Under the pieces are notes generated by a model, which saw only the letters and a program-made list of their open reading frames with translations, did no database searches and was not told the origin of the DNA. Of a stretch of 64,000 nucleotides of DNA, positions 19,748 to 29,142 are shown one piece after another (the stretch's first letter is position 1; each line of letters opens with the position of its first letter). This stretch comes from Rhizobium glycinendophyticum (GTDB lineage: Bacteria; Pseudomonadota; Alphaproteobacteria; Rhizobiales; Rhizobiaceae). The position numbers and the translations under genes are program-made. Where the stretch lies: assembly GCF_006443685.1 (NCBI RefSeq), contig NZ_VFYP01000002.1, forward strand, positions 372,001 to 436,000, written 5' to 3'.

Positions 19748-20787
19748 CCGCCAGCTTCGCAACTCATCGGCAGGCAACGCAACGCTCGAAAAAATCGGCG
19801 AGCAGCCGCATCCTCTGGCTGTCGGCCTGTGCCGTGCTGCTCTTCCTGCTCTCGCTTGCATCGCTGTCGATCGGCACACGGGCGGTCGATTGGGTGGACA
19901 TCATAGCCGCCTTGCACGGCCACACCTCCCGTATCGGAGAGGCCGCAGCATCGGCTCGTATTCCGCGCACGCTTTTGGCTGTTCTCGCCGGGGGGGCGCT
20001 TGGTCTTGCCGGTGCCGTCATGCAGGGCGTAACGCGAAATCCGCTGGCTGATCCGGGTCTTTTGGGCGTCAACATGGGCGCATCTCTCGCCGTGGTCATC
20101 GGAATTGCCTGGTTTGGAATCAGCTCATCCGAAGCTTATATCTGGGCCGCAATTGCGGGCGCCGGCACAACCGCGATACTCGTCTACACTATCGGTTCTC
20201 TAGGCAGGGATGGCCCAACCCCGCTGAAGCTGGCTTTGGCAGGTGCGGCCACTTCCATTGCCTTTGCCTCGCTCGTGACAGCCGTCATCCTGCCACGCGG
20301 CGATATCGCTGGCGGGATCCGGTCCTGGCAGATCGGTGGAGTAGGCGGAGCGACCTTTGAGCGGATCCTCCCGGTCCTGCCGGTTCTCATCGCTGGTCTG
20401 CTCCTCAGCTTCGCCTCGGCGCGCAAGCTCAACTCTCTGGCTTTGGGCGACGCGCTTGCAGCCGGTCTGGGAGAGCGCGTAGCCTGGGCTCGAGCCTTAG
20501 CGTCCCTCGGCGCAGTGCTGCTCTGTGGCGCGACGACCGCCGTCTGTGGGCCCATTGGTTTTGTCGGCCTGGTCGTGCCGCATGCGTGCCGGCTCTTTGT
20601 CGGTGTCGATCACCGCTGGCTTCTGCCCATCTCCACACTCGGCGGATCGGCACTCCTGTTGGCAGCCGACATCTTGGGCCGCATCGTGGCGCGCCCCTCG
20701 GAAATCGACGTCGGCATTGTCACGGCCCTGATCGGCGGCCCGTTCTTCATCTGGATCATCAGACGCCAGAAGGTGCGGGAGCTTTGA
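19744..20787 (+). CDS. FecCD-family iron-siderophore ABC permease (first)
   Basis: 347-aa inner-membrane permease with about nine to ten helices. Family motifs include RIPRTLLAVLAGGALGLAGAVMQGVTRNPLADPGLLG early in the core (key residues: RxPR, GxxMQ, RNPLADP) and the C-terminal CGPIGFVGLVVPHACR. Its start overlaps the binding-protein stop by four bases, and two bases separate its stop from the next permease. It forms a heterodimer with the second FecCD subunit. Confidence 0.95.
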   Translation: MTASFATHRQATQRSKKSASSRILWLSACAVLLFLLSLASLSIGTRAVDWVDIIAALHGHTSRIGEAAASARIPRTLLAVLAGGALGLAGAVMQGVTRNPLADPGLLGVNMGASLAVVIGIAWFGISSSEAYIWAAIAGAGTTAILVYTIGSLGRDGPTPLKLALAGAATSIAFASLVTAVILPRGDIAGGIRSWQIGGVGGATFERILPVLPVLIAGLLLSFASARKLNSLALGDALAAGLGERVAWARALASLGAVLLCGATTAVCGPIGFVGLVVPHACRLFVGVDHRWLLPISTLGGSALLLAADILGRIVARPSEIDVGIVTALIGGPFFIWIIRRQKVREL

Positions 20788-20789
20788 GC

Positions 20790-21824
20790 ATGGCAGCCTA
20801 TACCTCACAACAGAACGGCCTTCGCCGAAAGCGACACGGCAAACGGCGTCTGCAGATCACCGCGCTGATGCTGACGCTCGCGATCCTGGCCTTCGCTTGC
20901 ACGCTCCTTCTCGGCAGAGCGTACACCCCTCCCGGCGACGTGTTGCGTGTCCTATTTGGAGAACAGGTGGCCGGCGCATCCTTCACCGTCGGGCAGCTTC
21001 GGCTGCCACGAGCAATCCTTGCGCTGCTGGCGGGAGCCAGTTTCGGCATGGGCGGCACTGCGTTCCAAGTCATGCTGCGCAATCCTCTGGCGAGTCCGGA
21101 CATCATCGGCATCAGTTCCGGTGCCAGTGCTGCCGCCGTCTTTGGCATCGTCATTCTTGGTCTGAACGGAATAGCCGTTTCATTCCTCGCCGTCGTCTGC
21201 GGTCTCGCCACCGCCCTCGTGGTCTATGGTCTATCTTTCCATCAGGGTGTAGCGGGGGCTCGCCTCATCCTGGTCGGGATAGCAGTGTCTGCTATGCTGG
21301 AAAGCGTCGTGGCCTACGTGCTTGCGCGCGCGCCCGCGTGGAACCTGCAGGAAGCTCTGCGCTGGCTGACAGGTAGCCTTAATGGGGCGACACTCGACCA
21401 ATCTCTGCCGCTTCTGCTCGCGCTCGTTGTTCTGGGTGGAGTTCTCGCAAGCCTCGGCCGGAATTTGGAAGCTTTGAAGCTCGGCGATGATACCGCTGCC
21501 GCGCTCGGAGTACAGGTTGCAAGCACCCGAGTTGTGGTCATCCTCTGCGCCGTGGGGCTTATCTCAATTGCCACGGCCGTCACGGGTCCAATCGCTTTCG
21601 TCGCCTTTCTATCCGGACCAATCGCTCAGAGAATGATGGGTGGCACCCGCTCCAACCTCGTCCCCGCAGCGCTGGTCGGTGCCCTTCTCGTGCTGGTGGG
21701 CGATTTTGTCGGGCAGGTGCTGTTGCCGAGCCGCTACCCCGTCGGCGTCGTCACGGGTGCGCTGGGTGCACCTTACCTCATTTACCTGATCATTCGGGCC
21801 AACAGAAACGGAGGCGCCGCGTGA
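20790..21824 (+). CDS. FecCD-family iron-siderophore ABC permease (second)
   Basis: 344-aa permease, the second membrane half of the importer. Core motifs LPRAILALLAGASFGMGG, RNPLASPDIIGISSGAS and GPIAFVAFLSGPIA mirror the first permease. I start at ATG 20790 because the longer open frame from 20586 lies inside the preceding gene. It overlaps the ATPase start by four bases at 21821-21824. Confidence 0.95.
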   Translation: MAAYTSQQNGLRRKRHGKRRLQITALMLTLAILAFACTLLLGRAYTPPGDVLRVLFGEQVAGASFTVGQLRLPRAILALLAGASFGMGGTAFQVMLRNPLASPDIIGISSGASAAAVFGIVILGLNGIAVSFLAVVCGLATALVVYGLSFHQGVAGARLILVGIAVSAMLESVVAYVLARAPAWNLQEALRWLTGSLNGATLDQSLPLLLALVVLGGVLASLGRNLEALKLGDDTAAALGVQVASTRVVVILCAVGLISIATAVTGPIAFVAFLSGPIAQRMMGGTRSNLVPAALVGALLVLVGDFVGQVLLPSRYPVGVVTGALGAPYLIYLIIRANRNGGAA

Positions 21825-22651
21825 ACAAGCACTCCCTGATCGCACGTGGTCTCTCCGTTGGCTACGGTGAGACGCTGATCCTTGATGGGCTTGAGCTTGG
21901 CCTGCCATCAGGTCGAATCACGGCGATCGTCGGAGCCAATGCCTGCGGCAAGTCTACGCTGCTGCGCGTTCTTGCTCGGTTGCTACAGCCGAAAGCAGGC
22001 CAGGTGTTACTCGACGGCAAGTCGATCCATGCGCGACCAACGCGGGAGCTTGCGCGCGAACTGGGACTTTTGCCACAATCTCCGGTGGCGCCAGAAGGCA
22101 TAGCCGTTGCTGATCTCGTTGGTCGCGGCCGCCATCCGCATCAGGGTCTGTTCGGTCGCTGGACCCACGCAGATGATGAAGCCGTTGCGGAAGCTCTCAA
22201 CGTCACAAAAACCGTGGATCTCGCGGAAAGGCCAATCGACGAGCTATCCGGCGGTCAGCGTCAGCGCGTCTGGATTGCCATGGCCCTTGCTCAGAAGACC
22301 GAGATCCTTTTGCTCGATGAGCCAACGACATTCCTCGACATCAGCCATCAAGTAGAGGTGCTCGATCTGCTCATCGACCTCAACAGGAGGCGCGGCACAA
22401 CGATCGTGATGGTGCTGCACGATCTTAATCTGGCGGCCCGTTACGCGGACCATCTGGTGGCGATGGTCGACGGGTCCCCTTATGCCGAAGGCGCGCCTGA
22501 GGCGGTTCTCACCCAGGAAATGGTGAAAACCGTGTTCGGACTGGAGAGCAAGATCATTGCCGATCCGACCTCAGGTCGACCGATGATGCTACCCATCGGC
22601 CGTCATCGCATGACTGGCCCAGCCACCATAGAAAAGGATATCCAGCCATGA
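21821..22651 (+). CDS. Iron-siderophore ABC transporter ATPase
   Basis: 276-aa FecE/FhuC-type ATP-binding subunit. Walker A GANACGKST (about residues 37-45; note Ala-Cys in place of the usual Gly-Ala/Ser before GKST), signature LSGGQRQRVWIAMAL (about 143), Walker B LLLDEPTTFLD and the switch His in VLHDLNLAARYAD. The start is GTG 21821, overlapping the preceding stop. The last gene in the transport set; its end overlaps the SIP gene start (22648). Confidence 0.95.
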   Translation: MNKHSLIARGLSVGYGETLILDGLELGLPSGRITAIVGANACGKSTLLRVLARLLQPKAGQVLLDGKSIHARPTRELARELGLLPQSPVAPEGIAVADLVGRGRHPHQGLFGRWTHADDEAVAEALNVTKTVDLAERPIDELSGGQRQRVWIAMALAQKTEILLLDEPTTFLDISHQVEVLDLLIDLNRRRGTTIVMVLHDLNLAARYADHLVAMVDGSPYAEGAPEAVLTQEMVKTVFGLESKIIADPTSGRPMMLPIGRHRMTGPATIEKDIQP

Positions 22652-23706
22652 CGACTGCCCAGGCTTTCACGCTTTCCGGCACCGGCCGCATAAACAATGC
22701 GATGGCCATGCTGGACGAGATCTGCGAACATTTCGTTGAACACGCCGAGGTCAACCGCGATGGAGCATCGGCTGTCCTTGAAAGCGAAGAGGCGAGAGTT
22801 GACATTGCTGTCACCGATGATCGCATGCTGATCGCTATTGCCTGCGAAAGTGAAGAAGCCGTTCAGGCAACCCGCGTGATGCTTGCTGAACACCTCTTCT
22901 ATTTTGCCGGCGACGAGACTCTGGAACTCACCTGGACAAACTCAGCGCGAAGGGACCGACCGACAAATCTTCATGAAGCCAACGTTGTCTCCGCCTTCAA
23001 CGTAACCCCGAGGATGCGCCGCCTTGTGATCGCATGCGACGATGTTCAGCCCTTCATCGGCGGCGACATGCATGTCCGACTTCTCGTGCCGCCTGTTGAT
23101 CGGGAGCCGGTCTGGCCGGGCATACACGACAATGGACGCATTGCCTGGCCCACGGGGGAAGATACGCTCCTGGCGCGGGTCTATACCATTCGGAAGGTTG
23201 ATGCCGAACGTAGCCAGCTTTGGATTGACGTGCTTCAGCACCCTGAACCGGGCGTTAAGACCCCTGGTGCCGATTTTGCCCGTGACGCCCGCCCCGGACA
23301 GAGGCTCGCGCTCCTCGGCCCTGGAGGCGGAGATCTTCCCTCTGCACAGACCCTCTTTCTCGCCGGCGATGAAACCGCCCTTCCGGCCATCGCACGGATC
23401 GCGGCGGAGATCCCAACCGGCACCCACCTGAAGGCCCTCATCGAGGTCCACGACGAGGCGGAAGAACAGGAGCTGTCGTCGCGCGGTTCGATCGAGGTCG
23501 AGTGGCTGCACCGATCGAGCTACGCGGTCGACGCAAAAGGAGTTCTGGCAAAGACAATCTGTGACGCACTGGGCGATGTCGACGCGCAGACCTTCGTCTG
23601 GGTCGCTTGTGAAAAGGCGGAGGTGCGGACTGTCCGCAAATTCCTGGCTCCCAAACAGCGGGATCGCAAGCTGCAATACCTTGCCTGGTATTGGGAGCGC
23701 ACGTGA
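22648..23706 (+). CDS. Siderophore-interacting protein (ferric reductase) with N-terminal DUF2218
   Basis: 352-aa cytosolic flavoprotein that reduces ferric siderophore to release Fe(II). Residues about 1-95 are a DUF2218 domain (HAEVNRDGASAVLE...; YFAGDETLELTW). Residues about 100-350 are a SIP FAD-binding plus C-terminal NAD(P)H domain: RMRRLVI, LARVYTIRKVD (the RxYT flavin motif), LLGPGGG, LFLAGDETALPAIARI, and the terminal YLAWYW helix typical of the SIP family. It overlaps the ATPase gene by four bases, so it belongs to the same operon. Confidence 0.94.
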   Translation: MTTAQAFTLSGTGRINNAMAMLDEICEHFVEHAEVNRDGASAVLESEEARVDIAVTDDRMLIAIACESEEAVQATRVMLAEHLFYFAGDETLELTWTNSARRDRPTNLHEANVVSAFNVTPRMRRLVIACDDVQPFIGGDMHVRLLVPPVDREPVWPGIHDNGRIAWPTGEDTLLARVYTIRKVDAERSQLWIDVLQHPEPGVKTPGADFARDARPGQRLALLGPGGGDLPSAQTLFLAGDETALPAIARIAAEIPTGTHLKALIEVHDEAEEQELSSRGSIEVEWLHRSSYAVDAKGVLAKTICDALGDVDAQTFVWVACEKAEVRTVRKFLAPKQRDRKLQYLAWYWERT

Positions 23707-23749
23707 CACTCGCCGGTCGATACTGGTGACGGGCATCCTCCAAAAGACC

Positions 23750-23787
23750 GACGGGCGAGGACGACACGTCGAACTCTCCCGCCCGTC
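23750..23787. terminator. Hairpin between convergent siderophore and aromatic operons
   Basis: GACGGGCG (23750-23757) and CGCCCGTC (23780-23787) are perfect inverted arms lying between the convergent stop codons at 23706 and 23798. On the minus strand a short GGTCTTTT follows. It may end both transcripts, but the T tract is short, so this is a moderate call. Confidence 0.4.
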
Positions 23788-23797
23788 GCGCGCGCTC

Positions 23798-24691
23798 CTA
23801 TGCTCCGCCGGGACGGATTGGAGCGAGCACGAAATCGTGTCTCACCTCCCAGAAATCGCCCGTGAAACCGTAACCGGCTGCCCTGTCGGGCTCATGTTTT
23901 TTGTCGAACCGGGCCAGAAGGCTCTCCTTCACCCCGAAAACGGCATCGGAATGGATGTAGGGATCGTCAGGATCGAAGATATGGGTCACCAGTGTCTCGA
24001 AGCCGTCGGCTTTGATGATGTAGTGCAGATGGGCCGGCCGATAGGGATGGCGACCGAGATGTCCCAATAGCTGGCCCACGGGACCATCGTCTGGGATCGG
24101 ATAGTATTTCGGCTTCACCGCACGGAACCAGTAGTGCCCGTCCGGCCCGGTGCGGAAGACGCCGCGCAGGTTGAAGTCGGGCTGGATGCCTTTCTGCTGG
24201 ACGTCGTAAAAGCCTTCGTCATTGGCCTGCCAGACATCGATCACGGCACCCGCGATCGGCTTGCCCTCAGTGTCGAGGATCCGGCCCTCGATCACCATGT
24301 CTTCGCCTTTGCTGTCGAGGCAGATATTGGCGCCCATCGGCAATTCCGGAGCGTCCGCTACATGGAAGGGGCCGAGTACCGTGCTTTCGGAGGCGCCAGA
24401 AGGCTTGCGGTTGTTGATCGCATCGACCAGCATAGAAACGCCTAGGACGTCCGACAGCAGGATGAATTCCTGCCGCCATTCGTTGCACATCTGGCCTGTG
24501 CGGGTGAGGAAGAGGATCGCCTCCATCCATTCGTCCTGGGTCGGCTCCAGTTCCTTGACCGCTTCGTGCAGCTTGCGGGTGATGACCTCCATCACCTCTT
24601 TGAGACGCTCGTCCTTGGCATTGGCGTTGCGGCCAGTGACGACCTCGACGGAGGTCTCCTCAGTGAAATAGCCCTTTTCATGCGCGTCCAT
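23798..24691 (-). CDS. Hydroxyquinol 1,2-dioxygenase (intradiol family), copy 1
   Basis: 297 aa. Intradiol enzymes use Fe(III) to open a trihydroxybenzene ring between adjacent hydroxyls, giving maleylacetate from hydroxyquinol. Residues about 20-100 are the helical dimerisation domain (FLTRTGQMCNEWRQEF). The C-terminal beta-sandwich holds all four iron ligands: Tyr in GFYDVQ, Tyr in YYPIPDDGPVG, and two His in RPAHLHY. The DGPVG context and length favour hydroxyquinol over catechol dioxygenases. It is the last gene of the operon; a second, divergent homologue begins the same operon at 33196. Confidence 0.9.
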   Translation of the reverse strand: MDAHEKGYFTEETSVEVVTGRNANAKDERLKEVMEVITRKLHEAVKELEPTQDEWMEAILFLTRTGQMCNEWRQEFILLSDVLGVSMLVDAINNRKPSGASESTVLGPFHVADAPELPMGANICLDSKGEDMVIEGRILDTEGKPIAGAVIDVWQANDEGFYDVQQKGIQPDFNLRGVFRTGPDGHYWFRAVKPKYYPIPDDGPVGQLLGHLGRHPYRPAHLHYIIKADGFETLVTHIFDPDDPYIHSDAVFGVKESLLARFDKKHEPDRAAGYGFTGDFWEVRHDFVLAPIRPGGA

Positions 24692-24700
24692 GATCGCTCC

Positions 24701-26455
24701 TCACCGGTCCAGAATGGTTTTCAGGACGCGCCGTAGCTCGCCTTCGGGGTCCTTGACGGCGGCTTGCGCGCGCCAGGCGACGTGATGGTCCGGACGGACG
24801 AGCAGTGCGCCGGAATCGCGGATCTCTCGGGCGCGGGCCCAGTCGCCGGAGAAGTCCTGCCAAGTTTGTCGGGGGCCGATCTTGTGGACCGTGATCGGTA
24901 GGCCGAATTCCTTCGACAGGGACTTTGCGGCCGCCACCCAGCCATCGCCGCCGATGCCGGTCAGAACAGTGAAGACGCCATGGCCCGTCAGATCGAGGCT
25001 CGACACCTTTTCGCCTTCCGGCCCGAAGAGCCAGACATGCGGCAGACGGGCGCCGGGCCAGGTGGTTGGCTGGTAGTGCAGCTCGGCGTCTTTCTCAAAG
25101 GGTGGTTCCGGCTGGCCATCGGTGACGACAGCGCCAGACTTGTAGCGCTGGTTCATCTCCACGCCGTGCGCGTCGAACTCATAGACCTTGGCGGCAATCG
25201 CCTGGCGGATCGCCTCACGCTGTTTTTCCGCATCCGCCGTGTCGTTGCAGCGGGCGTCCATATTCTCCTGCATCTTCACCGGGTCGACGGAATCGAGCAG
25301 GCCGAGCGCCTTGAAGATCGGGCCGAATTCCTCGATCGACTTGTTGGCACGGGTGACGATCTGCTTGGCGACCGGGGCGCGTTCGGCCTGGTAGCTGTCG
25401 AGCAGGCCAATGCCGGCCTGGCCGCGGATGACGGCGGCGAGCTTCCAGGCAAGGTTGAAGGCATCCTGGATCGAGGTGTTGGATCCCAAGCCGTTCGACG
25501 GCGGATGGCGGTGGGTGGCGTCGCCCATGCAGAAGACACGGCCGTTCGACATCGTGGTCGCGTACATGTTGTTGACGGTCCAGGTGGAGACCGACTTGAT
25601 CTTCGGCTGCAGATCCTGGACGCCGACCAGATCGCGCACGACCTTGGTGGCGAAGGCATCATCGACGGCCGGTGCCGGCTGGTTGATGTCGTAGCCCCAG
25701 ACAATCAGCCACTCGTTCCACGGCCGGACCATGCGGACAAGGCCCATGCCGATGCCGCCGACGTCGGCGCCCGGCTGCAGCACCCAGTAGAGCACCGAGG
25801 GGCGGTGAGCCACATAGCGCGAGAGGTCGCATTCGAACAGGATGTTCATCGAACCGGCGACGCCCATCTTGCCTTCGAAGGAGAGGCCGGCATGTTCGGC
25901 AACCTTGGAGTTGCCGCCATCGGCGCCGACCAGGAATTTCGAGCGCACGGTGAATTGCTTGCCGGTCAGGCGGTCAAGGCAAGTGGTGGTGACACCGTCG
26001 GCATCCTGCACATGGCTCACATATTCCGTCGACATGCGTGACTGCGCGCCGCGTGAACAGGCCGTCTTGAAGAGAAGGGGCTCCATATAGGTCTGAGGCA
26101 GGTCGTTCATCCGGCCGGGCGAGGACAGGAGATGTTCGGCGCGCGAGAGCGGATGGTTGCCCCAGCTCTGCATGCGGCCGATTTCTTCGCCGGCGACGGC
26201 CGTGCAGAAGACGTTCTGGCCCATCAGGTCCTGTTCGGTTGCGAACATATAGGCTTCGTCTTCGACGTCGCGGCCGAGATCGCGCAGCACCTCCATCGTG
26301 CGCTGGTTGGTGATGTGCGCGCGCGGCGTGTTGGCGAGCCAGCGGTAGCGGTTGATGACCATGGGCTCGAGGCCGTAGCTTGCGAGCAATGCGGCCGTTG
26401 CAGAGCCTGCCGGCCCGGTGCCGATGATCAGGACGTCGGTTGTGATGTCAGCCAT
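24701..26455 (-). CDS. FAD-dependent aromatic hydroxylase, TfdB/phenol 2-monooxygenase family
   Basis: 584-aa single-component flavoprotein monooxygenase. The N-terminal Rossmann motif GTGPAGSATA is at about residues 13-22, PRAHITNQRTMEVLRDLG (TfdB-like) near 45-62, LVGADGGNSKVAEHAG (DG motif) mid-protein, and GDATHRHPPSNGLGSN near 310 is the FAD-ribityl GD motif. A C-terminal thioredoxin-like domain is present (GVFTVLTGIGGDGW). It probably converts a phenol such as resorcinol to the trihydroxybenzene cleaved by the dioxygenase; the exact substrate is not determined. Start ATG 26455 has GGGAGG upstream and overlaps the livM stop by 8 bases. Confidence 0.9.
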   Translation of the reverse strand: MADITTDVLIIGTGPAGSATAALLASYGLEPMVINRYRWLANTPRAHITNQRTMEVLRDLGRDVEDEAYMFATEQDLMGQNVFCTAVAGEEIGRMQSWGNHPLSRAEHLLSSPGRMNDLPQTYMEPLLFKTACSRGAQSRMSTEYVSHVQDADGVTTTCLDRLTGKQFTVRSKFLVGADGGNSKVAEHAGLSFEGKMGVAGSMNILFECDLSRYVAHRPSVLYWVLQPGADVGGIGMGLVRMVRPWNEWLIVWGYDINQPAPAVDDAFATKVVRDLVGVQDLQPKIKSVSTWTVNNMYATTMSNGRVFCMGDATHRHPPSNGLGSNTSIQDAFNLAWKLAAVIRGQAGIGLLDSYQAERAPVAKQIVTRANKSIEEFGPIFKALGLLDSVDPVKMQENMDARCNDTADAEKQREAIRQAIAAKVYEFDAHGVEMNQRYKSGAVVTDGQPEPPFEKDAELHYQPTTWPGARLPHVWLFGPEGEKVSSLDLTGHGVFTVLTGIGGDGWVAAAKSLSKEFGLPITVHKIGPRQTWQDFSGDWARAREIRDSGALLVRPDHHVAWRAQAAVKDPEGELRRVLKTILDR

Positions 26456-27563
26456 TTGGCCCTCCCTTTGTCGTGTGTTCAAGCGATCCGCCCCTCAAGG
26501 TGCGGCGGACCGGAAAGAGTTCGATGCCGGTGCGGTCGGTGATCAGTCCCCAGATCCCGCGTGGTGCAAACAGCATGGTGATGATGGCAATCGCCCCGAG
26601 CAGCAGCAGGTACCAGGACCCGTAGCTTGAGAGCGCATTCTGCATCAGGAAGAAGATGATGACGCCGACGATCGGCCCTTCGATGGTGCCAATGCCGCCG
26701 ATGATGACGATGAACAGCACGTAGGCCGTCCAGTCGGTGAGCGAGAAGGCGGCATCGGGGGAGATGCGTGCCTTTTGCAGGTAGATGAGGGCGCCAACGA
26801 CGCCGGTGATGAAGGCGGTAGAGAGGTAGATCACAAGCTTCAGCTTCTGTGCATCAACCCCGAGCGCACGCGCGGCCGTCTCGTTGTCACGGACGGCAGC
26901 AAGGCCCAGGCCTTGTTTGGAGCGCAGCAGGCGGTAGACGAACCAGATCGTCAGGACGAGAACGATCAACGCCAGCCAGAAGGCGACGGCGTCGGCTGCG
27001 GCTGCCGCCCGCATGCCAAACCAGTCTTCCAGCAGTGCGACGCCGAACATGTCACGGGTTGCCTCGCGCGGCAGCGAGGTGCCGGTGCCACCGCCGAGCG
27101 CCTTCCACTGGGCAAAGAGCAGTCGGCCGACTTCGGCGATGACCCAGGTGCCGATGGCGAAGTAGGGGCCGTAGAGGCGGAATGCGAAAAAGGCAGTCGG
27201 TATCGAGACCAGCACGGCAAAGAGGCCCGCGAGCGGGATGGCCAGGATCGGGTCGAGACCGAGCAGGATGACGAAACCGAAGAGCGCATAGGCACCACAG
27301 CCGACGAAGAGTTGCTGGCCGACGGAGATCAGGCCTGCGTATCCAGCGAGCAGGTTCCAGCTCTGGGCGAGCGCCAGCATGGTGAGGATAAAGAACAGAT
27401 CCTGCACCACGCCGCGCGAAACGACGAAGGGGGCCGCTGCCAGAAGCAGCACGAAGAGGATGGCTGCGGCTGAAAACAGCGTGGAGAGGCGCGTGCGGGT
27501 TTCGACCCGCCAGGATGGCATCGGGCGCATGACGTTCGACAGGAATTCTCTGTTGGCGTTCAT
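26448..27563 (-). CDS. Branched-chain/aromatic ABC transporter permease, LivM type
   Basis: 371-aa inner-membrane permease of the HAAT/Liv family with about ten helices. The LivM block SWNLLAGYAGLISVGQQLF is intact near residue 75, as are the EAA-like segment AVRDNETAARALGVD and the GGIGTIEGPIVG motif. I start at ATG 27563; the longer open frame to 27740 runs into the livH gene and is not coding. It is embedded in an aromatic operon, so the substrate is likely an aromatic compound rather than leucine, as with the Liv-type protocatechuate importer of Sinorhizobium. Confidence 0.93.
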   Translation of the reverse strand: MNANREFLSNVMRPMPSWRVETRTRLSTLFSAAAILFVLLLAAAPFVVSRGVVQDLFFILTMLALAQSWNLLAGYAGLISVGQQLFVGCGAYALFGFVILLGLDPILAIPLAGLFAVLVSIPTAFFAFRLYGPYFAIGTWVIAEVGRLLFAQWKALGGGTGTSLPREATRDMFGVALLEDWFGMRAAAAADAVAFWLALIVLVLTIWFVYRLLRSKQGLGLAAVRDNETAARALGVDAQKLKLVIYLSTAFITGVVGALIYLQKARISPDAAFSLTDWTAYVLFIVIIGGIGTIEGPIVGVIIFFLMQNALSSYGSWYLLLLGAIAIITMLFAPRGIWGLITDRTGIELFPVRRTLRGGSLEHTTKGGPNG

Positions 27564-27570
27564 CGTCACC

Positions 27571-28434
27571 TCAATCGACAGCGCGCGGGAAGAGACCCCG
27601 CGGACGGAACAGGAGGACCAGCAGGAAGGCGATGTGGCCCGAGAGGATCTGCCATTCCGGGTTGATGGCGGCTCCGAGCGTTTGGGCGACACCCAGAATG
27701 ATGCCGCCGGCAAGCGTGCCCCAGAGTGAGCCGAGACCACCGATGATGACCGCTTCGAAGGCGTAGATCAGGCGTGCCGGACCGGCGGTCGGGTCGAAAT
27801 TGGCGCGGGTGCCGAGATAAAGCGCGGCGATGGTGACGATCACCATGGCAAGGCCGGTTGCGATGGCAAAGATCTGGTTCGGGCGAATGCCCATCAGGCC
27901 TGCTGTCACGACATCGTCTGAGGTTGCGCGGAATGCACGGCCCAGCGCCGTCTTGTAGATCAGCTGGTTGAGGCCGACGATGACCAGGATCGCGGAGCCG
28001 AAGGTGAGCAGCGGCATGACGCCGGCATTGATGCCGCCGAGCGAGAGCGACGCCTGTTCCAGCGCGCCAGCAGGAATGCGCTGGCTGTCGGCGGTGAAGG
28101 CTTCAAGGAGGCCGTTCTGGATCACGATCGACAGGCCGAAGGTGACGAGCAGCGGCGGCAGGATGTCCTTGCCGAGCGTCCGGTTCAGCAGATGATATTG
28201 CAGAAGGTAACCGATCCCGAACATCAGCGGACCGGCGATCAGGGCCGCGAGGAATGGATTGAGCCCCAGCGTCGAGACGAGGAGCAGGATCAGGAAGGCT
28301 GAAAAGACGATGAGATCACCATGGGCGAGATTGACCAGCCGCATGATGCCGAAGACGAGCGAGAGGCCTGCCGCGAAGAGAGCGTAGAGCCCGCCGAGCA
28401 GGATGCCCTGGAGAATGGTATCAAGCCAGTTCAT
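27571..28434 (-). CDS. Branched-chain/aromatic ABC transporter permease, LivH type
   Basis: 287-aa permease, partner of the LivM-type subunit. Diagnostic LivH motifs: ILLGGLYALFAAGLSLVFG, RLVNLAHGDL near residue 40, GRAFRATSDDVVTAGLMGI and VIIGGLGSLWG. Start ATG 28434 overlaps the 3' end of the LivF gene by 14 bases, which supports translational coupling within the operon. Confidence 0.94.
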   Translation of the reverse strand: MNWLDTILQGILLGGLYALFAAGLSLVFGIMRLVNLAHGDLIVFSAFLILLLVSTLGLNPFLAALIAGPLMFGIGYLLQYHLLNRTLGKDILPPLLVTFGLSIVIQNGLLEAFTADSQRIPAGALEQASLSLGGINAGVMPLLTFGSAILVIVGLNQLIYKTALGRAFRATSDDVVTAGLMGIRPNQIFAIATGLAMVIVTIAALYLGTRANFDPTAGPARLIYAFEAVIIGGLGSLWGTLAGGIILGVAQTLGAAINPEWQILSGHIAFLLVLLFRPRGLFPRAVD

Positions 28435-29140
28435 GGGGTTCCGCTCCGAAATAGGCCGCGTGGATGTCGGCACGGTCGAGTTCTGCGGGGCGCCCTTCGA
28501 GGGTGACCCGGCCTTCCATCATGCAATAGACGCGGTCTGCGACCTTGAGCGCCTGGGCGATGTCCTGCTCGACGATGACGATGGCCGCACCTGTTTCCCG
28601 GATGCGCGGGAAGGCAGCATAGATGTCCTTGATGACGACGGGGGCAAGGCCGAGGCTGAGCTCGTCGCAGAGCAGCACTTCCGGATTGGACATAAGCGCG
28701 CGGCCGATTGCGACCATCTGCTGCTGCCCGCCGGAGAGAGCCGTCGAGGGATTGCGGCGCCGCTCTTTCAGGATCGGGAAGAGCTCGTAGACGGTTTCAA
28801 GCGACCATGGCCCATCAACCTTTCGGCCGTGGCGACCGACCAGCAGGTTTTCCTCGACCGTGAGCGACGGGAAAAGCCGACGCCCTTCCGGCACCAGCGC
28901 AATGCCACGGGCCATGACATCCGGGGAGCCAAGCGCGCCGATCGGCTGGCCACGATGCAGGATTGATGCCGGTTCGTTGCGCAACACGCCTGCTATGGAG
29001 CGCATCAATGTCGATTTGCCTGCGCCGTTCGCGCCGATAACGGCAATGGTCTCGCCGGGGTTGAGGACGAGATCGACGCCGAACAGGGCCTGGAAGTCGC
29101 CATAGAAGGCGGTGAGGTTATTCGTTTCAATGAGGCTCAT
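28421..29140 (-). CDS. ABC transporter ATPase, LivF type
   Basis: 239-aa ATP-binding subunit. Walker A GANGAGKST near residues 37-45, Q-loop region PEGRRLFPSLTVEENL, signature LSGGQQQMVAIGRAL, Walker B LLCDELSLGLAP (Cys-Asp-Glu) and a D-loop/H-loop of LivF type (VEQDIAQALKVADR, with Gln-Asp where the switch His is replaced in this subfamily). Start ATG 29140 sits two bases after the LivG stop at 29143. Confidence 0.94.
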   Translation of the reverse strand: MSLIETNNLTAFYGDFQALFGVDLVLNPGETIAVIGANGAGKSTLMRSIAGVLRNEPASILHRGQPIGALGSPDVMARGIALVPEGRRLFPSLTVEENLLVGRHGRKVDGPWSLETVYELFPILKERRRNPSTALSGGQQQMVAIGRALMSNPEVLLCDELSLGLAPVVIKDIYAAFPRIRETGAAIVIVEQDIAQALKVADRVYCMMEGRVTLEGRPAELDRADIHAAYFGAEPHELA

Positions 29141-29142
29141 AG

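Noticed and set aside
24980..26041. 353-codon plus-strand open frame
   Set aside because: Antisense to the flavin monooxygenase; Asp/Val/Gly/His-rich shadow composition.
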